Positions 7,551-15,461 of a DNA stretch of 64,000 nucleotides are shown here, piece after piece (position 1 is the first letter of the stretch; every line of letters begins with the position of its first letter). The notes below the pieces were generated by a model. It worked only from the letters and a program-made list of their open reading frames with translations, did no database searches and was not told the DNA's origin. The stretch comes from CBDHDJ01 sp965261645 (GTDB lineage: Bacteria > Pseudomonadota > Alphaproteobacteria > SHVV01), in NCBI GenBank assembly GCA_965261645.1, contig CBDHDJ010000004.1:248001-312000 (forward strand). Direction: 5' to 3'. The position numbers and the translations under genes are program-made.

Positions 7551-9026
7551 TCAATTGACGGCAAATCGTTGGCTCGGCCACGGGTGTCGGATTTCCAGCG
7601 TGGGCCAGTATTTCGCTGTCAGTCGCTCCATACGGTCCCCGCTGTAGCGGTCCTTCTGCGATCTGCGGCGCAGAGTCCTGAGCCACAGTACTTTCAGTCG
7701 TTGCACGAAACGCCCCAGATATCGGTAGCTGGTTGGAACGGCAAAGTAGTTCAGCCATCCATCAAGTACCTGTCCCAGCCACCGCGCGGTCTGGTTTACG
7801 CCGTCGTGCATCCGCCTGCGAAGCTCCTCCTTTATTCGCTTCAGGGTGCGCGCCATCCGCTTCGAGACCGGCTTGCGCCCCAACTGGAACCGCCCCTTCC
7901 TGTCCTTCGCGCAGTAGTGCGTGAAGCCCAGAAAGTCGAGCGTCTCCGGTTTGCCCAACCCTCGCCGCTGACGGTTCTCAGTTGCGAACCGCCCGAACTC
8001 GATGAGCCGGGTCTTGTCAGGGTTCAGTTCCAGTTCAAAACGTCCAAGCCGCTCCTTCAGGTCACGCAGAAATCGCTCCGCGTCTTGCTTGTGCTGGAAA
8101 CCCACCACGAAATCATCGGCGTACCGCACGATGATTGTGTCGCCTTTGACCTCGTGGCTGCGCCACTTCTTCTGGAACCAGAGATCGAGAACGTAATGTA
8201 GGTAGATGTTGGCCAGGATCGGCGAAATCACCGAACCCTGGGGAGTCCCCCGCATGTTGTCCCGCCACTCGCCATTTTCCATGACGCCGACGTGCAACCA
8301 CTTGGATATCAGCCTGATGACCCGCTTGTCTCCGATGCGATGTTCGAGGAACCGGACCAACCAGTCCCGCGAGACATGGTCGAAAAATCCGCGGATATCT
8401 GCGTCAGCTATCCAGTTGATCTTACGCCGTTCAATCCCGACCGCGAGCGCATCAAGCGCGTCGTGCGCCCCACACCCGGGCCGGAACCCATAGCTAAACC
8501 CCAGGAACTCCGCCTCGTAAATTGGCGTCAGGATAATCTCCGCCACCGCCTTCTGGACAATCTTGTCCTCTATGGCCGCGACGCCGAGCGGTCGTGTGCC
8601 GCCATCCGGCTTCGGGATGTTCACCCGCCGTGATGGCGTCGCCCGGTACGCTCCCGAGTGCACGCGGTCGTGCAGGGCGGCCAACCGGCCTTCCAACCCT
8701 CCCTCGTACATCCCCCACGTCATGCCATCCGCACCTGCCGCCGCGTCCTTCTTCAACGCGAAGAACGCCCAGCGCAGCGCATCGACCGTAACGTGGTGGA
8801 GAAGCGCCGTCAGACGCTCCCGTGGCTCCCGTTGTACAAACTGCCGTATCCGGTCGGCCGCTTGTGACACGCTTTCCCGGTCCTGCGTCCGGCGCATGCT
8901 TTGGCTTTCCAGATTCCCCTTGGGCTCGGTCCTTCGCTCCATCGGCTCCGCCGGAACAGGCCTCCCTTTGTTCGCCGACTTCATCGCTACTACTCCCGAG
9001 TCTGACTTCTCCATGCCGTTCGTCAT
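7551..9026 (-). CDS. ltrA: Group II intron reverse transcriptase/maturase
   Basis: A 491-residue protein with a clear GGAGG ahead of the ATG at 9026. Reverse-transcriptase blocks are in order: AAAGADGMTWGMYEGG, IPKPDGGTRPLGVAAIEDK, FSYGFRPGCGAHDALDAL, GTPQGSVISPILANIYLH and the catalytic IIVRYADDFVVGF. The maturase X domain (about residues 375-470, with LDGWLNYFAVPTSYRYL) follows, and there is no HNH endonuclease domain at the end. It would help intron splicing and drive retrohoming by target-primed reverse transcription. No frameshift is seen. Confidence 0.93.
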   Translation of the reverse strand: MTNGMEKSDSGVVAMKSANKGRPVPAEPMERRTEPKGNLESQSMRRTQDRESVSQAADRIRQFVQREPRERLTALLHHVTVDALRWAFFALKKDAAAGADGMTWGMYEGGLEGRLAALHDRVHSGAYRATPSRRVNIPKPDGGTRPLGVAAIEDKIVQKAVAEIILTPIYEAEFLGFSYGFRPGCGAHDALDALAVGIERRKINWIADADIRGFFDHVSRDWLVRFLEHRIGDKRVIRLISKWLHVGVMENGEWRDNMRGTPQGSVISPILANIYLHYVLDLWFQKKWRSHEVKGDTIIVRYADDFVVGFQHKQDAERFLRDLKERLGRFELELNPDKTRLIEFGRFATENRQRRGLGKPETLDFLGFTHYCAKDRKGRFQLGRKPVSKRMARTLKRIKEELRRRMHDGVNQTARWLGQVLDGWLNYFAVPTSYRYLGRFVQRLKVLWLRTLRRRSQKDRYSGDRMERLTAKYWPTLEIRHPWPSQRFAVN

Positions 9027-9384
9027 CGGTTACGGATTCCTCCTTTCCTTTGCGATCCCGCTACGACCGCGGGATGACATGGAGACCTCCCAGGTCCCGG
9101 CGTGAAAGCCTACGTACGTGCGGTTGGGTTCTTCGACTCCGCAGGGTCCACTTCCCCCTTACCATGGCGGTGGAAGCGGTGTTGCCTTCGACATACTGGA
9201 AAGCCTCGGCACCCTGATTCTCAGACTTTTCGTAGCTCAATCGCCCTCGCCCATACGCGCCCCTGTCAACGCTTAACCTGCATCCTCGCGAATGCCGGCC
9301 CATGACTCGGGGTGGAAGTGGTTGGTTACTCCTTCTTCCCGCCGGACTCACACCGGCTACTTTCCGCCAGTTAGCCTGGCGCTC

Positions 9385-10995
9385 CCAGCCGGTCTCGTCG
9401 GCATGGCGCACCGTCGTCCGGTTCTGGTGCGCGAGAATCGCCTGGTAGACCGGGTCGAACAGCGGCACGAAGCGCTTCAGGCTGTTGGCCAGCGTGCCCG
9501 GCGAGACCGCCAGCCCCTGGTCCGCGTACCACGCCGCGACCCGGCACAGCGGGCGCAGGCACGCACAGTGCTCGAACAAAAACCGTGCCCAGAAGCTGGT
9601 TCCGAAGAGCGTTCCGGGGAACAGCCGCGGCACCGGCGGCGCAATCGCTTCCAGGGGCGACGACGCGCAGTCGCAACCCCGGCGCCAGCGCGTCCGCTCG
9701 ATCCTGCGGATGTGGGCCTTGACCGCGATCTCGATCAGCGTCGTCACACGCTCGCCGTTGGCGACATAGGGCTTGCCGCAACAGGAACAGATCCGCGCAT
9801 CCTTCGGTGGGTTGCGCCGTTCGGTCTTCTCCGGAAGCCCGGGCCGCGGGGTGCGACCGTGGCCGGGCGCGCCGCGTTGCTGGCCGCGCTTGCGTCCCGT
9901 GCCCGGCTTCTTCTGCCGCTCGCTCCTGCTCCCGAAGACCGCCTTCGACAGGACGGCCCGGCTCGAGCGCAGCTTGGCCAACTCCTCTTCCAGCCTCTCG
10001 TTGCGGGTTTGCAGGGACTCGATGGTCTTCTCCTGCTTGCGCAATCTCTTCAAGGCCGCCGGCAGCAGGGGACGTTCGGCAAGCTCGGCCTCCAGCCGCT
10101 CGGTCTTGAAGGCCGACGTATCCAGGGCAATTTGCAAATCGGTGATGCGCCTGTCCTGCCAATCGATGAAGTTCATCTGGTCGTGGTATTCCGCCAGCTC
10201 CGCGCGCAGCAGCTCGACCTCGTCGGACAGCCCACGTGCCGTCGCCTTGATGCGCTGCAACCACTCCAGCTCGCGGCGCAGCCGGCCGTTCTCCCGGTTC
10301 TGCTGACGGGTCTCGCGGGTCAGGGAATCGACTTCCCCGCGCAGCGCCTTGATCGTGTCCTTCTGCTTCTGCGTCCGTTCCAGCGCCTTGCCCAGCCGGA
10401 TGCTCTCCTTCGACCGCACCGACTGCGCGGCCCGCTCCGACTTGCGCAGCGCCGAGACCTCTCCGCGCAACGCCACGACCTCGTCCTTCTGTCCCTGCGA
10501 CCGCTCCAGGGCCTTGCGGAGTCGGGCATTCTCCCTCGACAGTGGCCCGGTCGCGTCCTTCCGGCCTTTCGACGCCAGGGCCTTGTGCAGCCGCGCGACC
10601 TCGTCGCGCAGCGCTTCGATCGTGCAGAACTCGCTCGACCCGCTGCGGGCTTCGGAGAGCAACTCCTGCAAGTGCGCCACTTCGGCCTGCAAGGACGGCA
10701 CGTCCTTGGCCGCGCGGCGGAGGTCCCCGGTCTCCTGCTCGGCCTCGCTCAGCCTCTGCCGGCAGGCCTTGAACCGCGACTTCCACGCACTCCCATCGCT
10801 GCGGGCGGCGACTTCCGCCCAGCGCAACTCTTCCGCGCGCGCTTCCGCTGCTTCCGCCCGCGCCCGCTCCTGTTCGCACAGAGACTGCCAGTCGCGCGGC
10901 TCGCTCGTCGGCGCCGACATGGGGGGCGACCAGATCGCCTCGTCCCCCTCGGTCAGCGTCAGCGCCGTCCCGAAATCCTCGTCGCGCATCGCCAT
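9385..10995 (-). CDS. IS66-family transposase, exon 1 (N-terminal part)
   Basis: Starts ATG at 10995 (MAMRDEDFGTALTLTEGDEA). Residues about 40-340 are an unusually long coiled coil rich in Glu, Arg, Leu and Ala. Then come the IS66 zinc-finger region (RICSCCGKPYVANGER and RRGCDC) and the beginning of the DDE domain, ending HADETGW at the intron edge. The continuation is exon 2 (6641-7468). Together they would make a protein of about 810 residues, longer than common IS66 TnpC proteins because of the coiled coil. No tnpA or tnpB gene precedes it. Confidence 0.85.
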
Positions 10996-11044
10996 GGACG
11001 TGACGATAACGAATCGCGGGCGGCGTTACCAGAGGGTTTTGCAC

Positions 11045-11171
11045 GGCGCTACGACACGCACATGAAGCGGGCCGAGCCCAGGAGGGACATCTGGCTGCGG
11101 CCACTCAGGCGAGACTGGAAGCGGACACTCAATCGCTGAAATCTCCATCACCTGAGAACGGAAGGATTACG
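11045..11171 (-). repeat. Right 127-bp inverted repeat of the IS66/DruA unit
   Basis: Inverse copy of 5731-5857 with three mismatches. On the plus strand it encodes an orphan copy of the DruA C-terminus (RYDTHMKRAEPRRDIWLRPL and on to the stop at 11139). No start or upstream DruA sequence accompanies it. Its outer edge is followed directly by AACAAT. Confidence 0.85.
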
Positions 11172-11264
11172 AACAATCAGTATCGTCTGTCCACGTGCTC
11201 TTCGACGTCCAAGGCATGCCACGCGGCAACCCGACAGCGGATGGAAGCGGTAATGAACCGTCAC
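11172..11264 (-). pseudogene. DUF5372-like protein, 5' part
   Basis: From a GTG at 11264 the minus-strand frame reads VTVHYRFHPLSGCRVACLG and then ARGQTILIV before the IS66 unit interrupts it. The HPLSG segment is typical of the DUF5372 start. The remainder of the gene is at 5371-5730. The GTG lies only about 36 bases inside the transposon edge, so its promoter would have to be very short or lie in flanking DNA. Confidence 0.55.
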
Positions 11265-11301
11265 CGCGTCATGAAAACGGGCAGTGTGTGACCCTTTTGG
11301 T

Positions 11302-12073
11302 CAAGACGAACAAGAACGACGCGGCGGATGCGGAAGCGATCTGCGAGGCGGTGACGCGTCCGACGATGCGCTTTGCGCCGGCGAAAAGCGCCGAGCAGCA
11401 ATCGGTTTTGATGCTGCACCGGGCCCGTGAGCTGTTGGTCCGTCAACGCACGATGGTGATCAATGCGCTTCGCGGCCACTGTGCGGAGCTCGGACTGATC
11501 GTCGCTCAAGGGGCGTCGAAGGTGGAGGAACTGGTTGCCATCATCGAAGATCCCGGTGATGTGCGACTGCCCCCTCTGGCACGCGAGGCGCTTGGCTCTC
11601 TGGTTGAGCAGCTCCATTCCGCTCAGGCCCGGATCAAGCAGCTGGAGGCGACGCTTTTGGCTTGGCACCGATCCAACCAGGCGAGCCGCCGGCTTGCGAC
11701 GATCCCCGGCGTCGGTGTCATCACCGCGACGGCGCTGGTCGCGACGATCGGAGATGGCGCGCAGTTTCGCTCGGGCCGGCAGCTCTCGGCCTGGCTCGGT
11801 CTCGTGCCCCGACAACACTCGAGTGGCGGCAAGGACAGGCTGGGGCGGATCTCGAAGCGCGGGGATGGCTATATCAGGCGCTTGCTCGTGCATGGTGCGC
11901 GAAGCGTGCTGCGCTGGCGCCGCGCCAAGCCGGGCACGGGGCCTGGCTGGACCGACCGGCTCCTGGCGCGGCGGCCGACAAACGTCGTGCTGGTCGCCAT
12001 GGCCAATAAGACAGCCCGCGTCGCCTGGGCACTGCTCAGATACGAGCGTATCTACCGACCGACGCCCGCCTGA
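11302..12073 (+). pseudogene. IS110-family transposase, C-terminal fragment
   Basis: Continuation of the gene started at 3017. It opens KTNKNDAADAEAICEAVTR, the conserved end of the DEDD domain, followed by a helical linker and the transposase-20 region ATIPGVGVITATALVATIGD, with RQHSSGGKDRLGRISKRGD containing the expected catalytic Ser. It ends at a stop at 12071-12073. A reading frame extends upstream to 11195, but that part is transposon-end sequence. No intact transposase can be made from the two pieces. Confidence 0.87.
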
Positions 12074-12324
12074 CCAGCTGGAAAGCGGATACAAACTTGC
12101 GAGGGTAACGACGATTTGATGGCGAAATAGGGCTCCACCCGAGATCGGCCAAACCCGAGGCATTGTCCGAGCTTTGAGCTCGTTAATCTGACTGGGCGTC
12201 GATCTTTCGGATTCCATCAGGGCCAGCGGTCAGCGTACCGCAGCGCAAAGGCCGGATACATGACTGCAAGCTCTACCGCCGTTTTAAGTCAGTTTCTCCC
12301 TTGCAACACCGGGGGCGTCCATAC
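12074..12324 (+). other. Right non-coding end of the IS110/IS1111 element (candidate bridge-RNA region)
   Basis: 251 bases between the transposase stop and the terminal repeat with no plausible gene. IS110-family elements specify target and donor sites with a bridge RNA transcribed from a non-coding end, and in IS1111-type members that end is the right one. Size and position fit. I did not resolve the two guide loops by eye, so this is a placement by family knowledge, not a demonstrated RNA. Confidence 0.35.
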
Positions 12325-12327
12325 ATG

Positions 12328-12704
12328 ACAATGCCTATGGCGTGCGCATTCCCGTGCTGCGCGCGCTGGCCAAGCGCGTCCGTCCTAACCATGCGCTTGC
12401 GCTCGAGCTCTGGGCCACCGGCATTCACGATGCGTGCAACATCGCGCCGATGATCGACGATCCGGCGAAGGTGAGCCGCGCGCAGATGAACCGCTGGGCC
12501 CGGGACTTCGATTCATGGGACATCAGCGATAACTGCAGCAACAGCCTGTTCCGCAAGACGAAATTCGCCCATAACGCGGCCGTGACCTGGGCCGGGGACG
12601 AGCGGACGTTCGTCAGGCGCGCCGGTTTCGCCCTGATGACGGTGTTGGCGGTGCACGACAAGGACGCGCCGAACCGGCAGTTCCTCGACTGGCTCCGCTT
12701 GATC
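12328..12704 (+). pseudogene. DNA alkylation repair protein (AlkD-like), fragment 2 of 3
   Basis: Continues fragment 1 in frame: NAYGVRIPVLRALAKRV, ALELWATGIHDACNIAPMID, MNRWARDFDSWDISDNCSN and AGFALMTVLAVHDKD. The WD(S/I)WD and DSWD-like segments belong to the HEAT-repeat glycosylase family. It is cut at 12704 by the IS1380-type element. The next host residues, IERHADDERNYVKKAVNWAV, are found at 15462. Confidence 0.87.
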
Positions 12705-12922
12705 CCGGATATCTCACGAGCGTTTTTTAGGCGTTGGATTTGCGCTCCGTTGGGCTGATCTGAGTGCCCGCGGGCCGGGGTTGTTTTTTTGGCGGGATAG
12801 AGTGGGCGGGATGGTGTGGCTGGGTCCGGGAATGATAGATTTTCGTTGATTTCGGGCATGAGGAGAGTTTCGCCTCCGGGAGGCGCCGTGCCTTTATCTC
12901 GATTGCCGCCGATGAGTTGGGA

Positions 12923-14290
12923 TTATGGGGGCGCCAGAGCGGCGTGTGCCGTAAAGAACAGGGTTTTGTTGGGACAAGCGTCGGGTAGGGAGAGTTTGAT
13001 GCGCCGTACGGAGTTGACGACCCTGGCGCCGATCTTGAGCAGCTTGAGACGGATGGTTGAGGGAGCGGCGTTGGCCAGGGCGGTGTTTTTCAAGGCGACG
13101 CGGCGGATACCGTCGATGAGGACGTAGGCGAAGGCGGCGAAGATCAGGCGCAATTGGTTGGCCTTGTAGGTGTGCGCGCTCATGCGGTTGGCGAACAGGT
13201 CGAGCTGGCAGTCCTTGATGCGGTTTTCCATGTCGCCGCGCGGGCAGTAGATGTCTTCGTAGAGTTCCCCGGGCGGGACTTGATGGCGGTCGAGGGAGGT
13301 GACGAGGAAGCGGCAGCGCTGTTGGTGTCCGGGCCTGTGCTCGACCTTGGCGATGACGCGCCGGGGCCGGGCCCAGGATCCGGACTTGGTCATGTGGTGG
13401 AAATCGCCGTAGGCGCGGACCGGCTGGCCGGTTTCGATCATGGCCATGGCGGCCTTGCCGCGGGTCCGGCGGGTTTTCTTGAGCAGGACCTCGTTGCGCG
13501 CCAGGCCGAAGACGTAGTCCACGGCGTTGCCCTCGCACCAGCGCATCAGGTTCTCGCGTGCGAAGCCGCTGTCCGCGCGCACCAGGATGTCGACGTTGGG
13601 CCAGCGCTCGCGGATCATCCGGACGATGCGGCGGATCTGGTTGCGCGCGCCCCTGGCGCCGTCGATGTTGGCCGGCCGGAGCTGGGCGAGCAGGAGATGG
13701 CGGCCGCAGAAGACATAGAGCGGCAGGAAGCAGCGGTGTTCGTAATAGCCGTGGAAGAAGGCGTTCTCCTGGCGCCCGTGGGTTTCCACGTCGGTGGCGT
13801 CGATATCGAGGGTGATGCGCGCGGGCGGTGTCTGGTGGGCGTCGAGAAACAGGGTGACGAACAGGTTGGAAAGCTTCTTGAGGTTGGCGGAGATCTGATG
13901 GTATCGGCGATCGCCGGTATTCCAGGCGTGCTCGACGCGGTTCAGCGTCGACTTGCCGGCCAGTGCTGGCGGAGCCTTGCCGCCGGCCGGGACCGGTTCG
14001 CCGTCACAGCCGGCGAGGAGCTTGCACGCCGGGTCGTGGCGCAAGGCGTCGTGATCGTTGATGTCTTCGTAACCCAGGGCGATGCCCGCGACCCGCTGGG
14101 CCAGGAGAGCGGGGAGCGTGTGGACCGCCCTGGCGGGGTCGCGCCGGTCGGTGAAGCAGGCCGCCATGCGTTCGAACAGGCGTATCCGGTGCGCCCGCTC
14201 GCGCAACAGCAGGACGCCGGCGTCGGTGGTGATCTCGCCGCCGTCGAAGGCGGCGAACACCACCCGTTTGCCGAAATCCGAAAAGCGCAT
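12923..14290 (-). CDS. IS1380-family transposase
   Basis: A 455-residue DDE transposase of the IS4/IS1380 superfamily. The N-terminal AAFDGGEITTDAGVLLLRE and YEDINDHDALRHDPACKLL blocks are diagnostic. The first catalytic Asp lies in LDIDATDVETHG, the second region in LVRADSGFARENLM, and YCPRGDMENRIKDCQLDLFA carries the Y-(2)-R-(3)-E-(6)-K-like signature. No frameshift is seen, so this transposase may be functional. Confidence 0.93.
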   Translation of the reverse strand: MRFSDFGKRVVFAAFDGGEITTDAGVLLLRERAHRIRLFERMAACFTDRRDPARAVHTLPALLAQRVAGIALGYEDINDHDALRHDPACKLLAGCDGEPVPAGGKAPPALAGKSTLNRVEHAWNTGDRRYHQISANLKKLSNLFVTLFLDAHQTPPARITLDIDATDVETHGRQENAFFHGYYEHRCFLPLYVFCGRHLLLAQLRPANIDGARGARNQIRRIVRMIRERWPNVDILVRADSGFARENLMRWCEGNAVDYVFGLARNEVLLKKTRRTRGKAAMAMIETGQPVRAYGDFHHMTKSGSWARPRRVIAKVEHRPGHQQRCRFLVTSLDRHQVPPGELYEDIYCPRGDMENRIKDCQLDLFANRMSAHTYKANQLRLIFAAFAYVLIDGIRRVALKNTALANAAPSTIRLKLLKIGARVVNSVRRIKLSLPDACPNKTLFFTAHAALAPP

Positions 14291-14360
14291 CCGTTCCTCC
14301 TCGCCGATCGTTGCTCAGGCACCGTATATTGCGGCTTTGCCGGTCCTGCCGCGAGCCCCG

Positions 14361-14390
14361 TTGACGGCCTCGCGGCGTCTTCTGTTATCC
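14361..14390 (+). promoter_or_regulatory. Candidate sigma-70 promoter for the TPR gene
   Basis: TTGACG (14361-14366) and TTATCC (14385-14390) are separated by 18 bases and lie about 35 bases before the GTG start of the TPR gene. They also sit upstream of the divergent transposase. Confidence 0.45.
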
Positions 14391-14424
14391 TGCTGGGGTT
14401 GCCCGTCGATTGTCCGAGGATGCC

Positions 14425-15357
14425 GTGCCGGTCAGCAAGAACCGCCATAAGAACAAGAAGAATGCGTCCGCGGGGCGCGGGCAAAAGGCCGCCGCGCCGC
14501 CCTTGCCGCCGGTGCCCGACCGGCGCGCCATGGAGAGGACGATGGCCAAGCTCGCTGGTGGGATGTCGCCGGACGGTCCCGCCGGCGGGGAAGAGGAGGC
14601 GTTGGCGCGCGCCCGGGATCTCATCTATGACGCCTGGGAGGCGGAGACGCCGGGCAAGCGTATCGGGCTGGCCAAAAGGGCGCTGGAGATCTCCGATCTC
14701 TGCGCCGACGCCCATGTTCTGCTGGCCGAGGAGGAGGCGAAGACCCTCGCCGAGGCGCGGCGCCATTACCAGGCCGGCGTCGCTGCCGGGGAATGGGCGC
14801 TTGGGCGGCAAGCCTTCGAGCGCGATGCCGGCCACTTCTGGGTCATCCTGGAGACCCGCCCCTACATGCGCGCCCGCGCCGGTCTCGCCGAATGCCTGTG
14901 GCAGGAGGGCGAGCGCACGGCTGCGATCGATCATTACCGGGAGATGCTACGCCTCAACCCGAATGACAATCAGGGCCTGCGCCACGGCCTGGCGTCGTGG
15001 CTGCTCGCCGCCGGCGATCACGGCGCCCTGGAGGAACTGCTCGCCACTTACGATGACGATGTCTTCGCGGACTGGGCCTACGCCAGGACCCTGCTGGCCT
15101 TGCGCAAGGGCGACGAGAGCGGGGCGCACGCCGCCTTGGCGGCCGCCTGGAAGTGCAACCCTCACGTCCCCGCCCTGTTGACCGGCGCCACGCCGGTCCC
15201 CGAATACCCGGAGGATCACTACACGCTGGGCTCACACGAAGAAGCCGTCGTCTATGTGCTGCAAAACAGGGAGAACTGGTCGGCGACGCCGGGCGCCTTG
15301 CGATGGCTCGCCAAAGCCGTGCAAACCCTCCCGCCGCCGGACAGGAAACGGCGCTGA
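14425..15357 (+). CDS. Tetratricopeptide-repeat protein (ST7-like), IS passenger
   Basis: About 310 residues. The GTG at 14425 is preferred because GAGGA lies four bases upstream and the protein then begins with a basic tail (VPVSKNRHKNKKN), though a TTG at 14410 is in frame. TPR-like helices include KRALEISDLCADAHVLLAEE, then RARAGLAECLWQEGERTAAI and LRLNPNDNQGLRHGLASWLL. Related stand-alone proteins similar to the ST7 TPR region are widespread in bacteria with unknown role. It lies inside the IS1380-type ends, divergent from the transposase, so it moves with the element or was captured by it. Confidence 0.75.
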   Translation: MPVSKNRHKNKKNASAGRGQKAAAPPLPPVPDRRAMERTMAKLAGGMSPDGPAGGEEEALARARDLIYDAWEAETPGKRIGLAKRALEISDLCADAHVLLAEEEAKTLAEARRHYQAGVAAGEWALGRQAFERDAGHFWVILETRPYMRARAGLAECLWQEGERTAAIDHYREMLRLNPNDNQGLRHGLASWLLAAGDHGALEELLATYDDDVFADWAYARTLLALRKGDESGAHAALAAAWKCNPHVPALLTGATPVPEYPEDHYTLGSHEEAVVYVLQNRENWSATPGALRWLAKAVQTLPPPDRKRR

Positions 15358-15461
15358 TCCGAAAAACACCGTGTATTTTTAACGGTCCCTGAAAATCCCT
15401 CTAAACGCCTGGTTCCAATAGATATTCAGAATCCGGGTAACTCTCAGGTGAGAAATCCGGG

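Larger units (their letters stand above)
7469..9384 (-). mobile_element. Group II intron inserted in the IS66 transposase gene
   Basis: About 1,916 bases, same orientation as the transposase so it could be spliced from its mRNA. The 3' end shows a domain V hairpin (7507-7540) and a domain VI-like arm ending CTACCGCGAT, with a candidate branch A eight bases from the end and a terminal AT (consensus AY). The reverse transcriptase lies between the 5' RNA domains and domain V. Exact removal restores the transposase frame. The 5' end implied by that join reads GAGCG rather than the usual GTGYG. Confidence 0.85.
5731..11171 (-). mobile_element. IS66-type (ISBst12-like) unit with coupled DruA gene
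   Basis: The unit is bounded by 127-bp inverted repeats (5731-5857 and 11045-11171) that start CGTAATCCTTCCG. The 6-bp direct repeat AACAAT flanks both outer edges (5725-5730 and 11172-11177). Inside, on the minus strand, lie an IS66-family transposase without TnpA/TnpB partners, as in the ISBst12 subgroup, and a DUF4338/DruA gene overlapping its stop. A group II intron interrupts the transposase. IS66 relatives usually make 8-bp duplications, so the 6-bp repeat is a small mismatch with the family rule. Confidence 0.7.
3266..11299 (-). mobile_element. Large-serine-recombinase transposon
   Basis: This block splits the IS110 transposase between VRPFV and KTNKNDAADAEA. The left junction reads CCCTTC-GT-GAATCG (GT at 3264-3265) and the right junction TTTTG-GT-CAAGACG (GT at 11300-11301). 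One GT remains when the ends are joined (CCCTTC-GT-CAAGACG), and that restores the IS110 frame. A shared central dinucleotide with no longer target duplication is what large serine recombinases leave. The unit encodes a DUF5372-like protein (now broken), a small protein and the recombinase, all on the minus strand, with only about 36 non-coding bases at each end. Confidence 0.75.
2939..12324 (+). mobile_element. IS110/IS1111-type element, greatly enlarged by nested insertions
   Basis: The element begins GTATGGACGCCCCC and ends with the exact inverse GGGGGCGTCCATAC, a perfect 14-bp terminal inverted repeat. ATG is found on both sides (2936-2938 and 12325-12327). The transposase gene lies on the plus strand and is split by an 8-kb insertion at 3266-11299. 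Without the nested DNA the element would be about 1.35 kb, a normal size for this family. Terminal inverted repeats and a short left end with a longer (251-base) right non-coding end fit the IS1111 subgroup. Confidence 0.85.
12705..15461 (-). mobile_element. IS1380-type element carrying a TPR-protein passenger
   Basis: The left end reads CCCGGATATCTCAC and the inverse of the right end CCCGGATTTCTCAC, a 14-bp inverted repeat with one mismatch. TTGAT is duplicated at 12700-12704 and 15462-15466, the 5-bp size expected for IS1380. At 2,757 bp it is about a kilobase longer than a typical IS1380 member; the extra length holds a divergent TPR gene at 14425-15357. A second end-like motif (ATCCGGGTAACTC, 15431) lies just inside the right edge. 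Confidence 0.8.

Noticed and set aside
7551..9026. Retron or diversity-generating retroelement reverse transcriptase
   Set aside because: A maturase X domain, a domain V hairpin and an exact intron excision that restores the host frame identify a group II intron.
9292..11139. A long plus-strand open frame of about 600 codons
   Set aside because: It is the antisense of the Arg/Glu-rich IS66 coiled coil in GC-rich DNA. Only its last 31 codons match anything, and that is the inverted DruA tail.
13154..15181. A plus-strand open frame of 675 codons over the IS1380 transposase
   Set aside because: Antisense shadow; the minus strand has clear IS1380 motifs and the TPR gene uses another frame.
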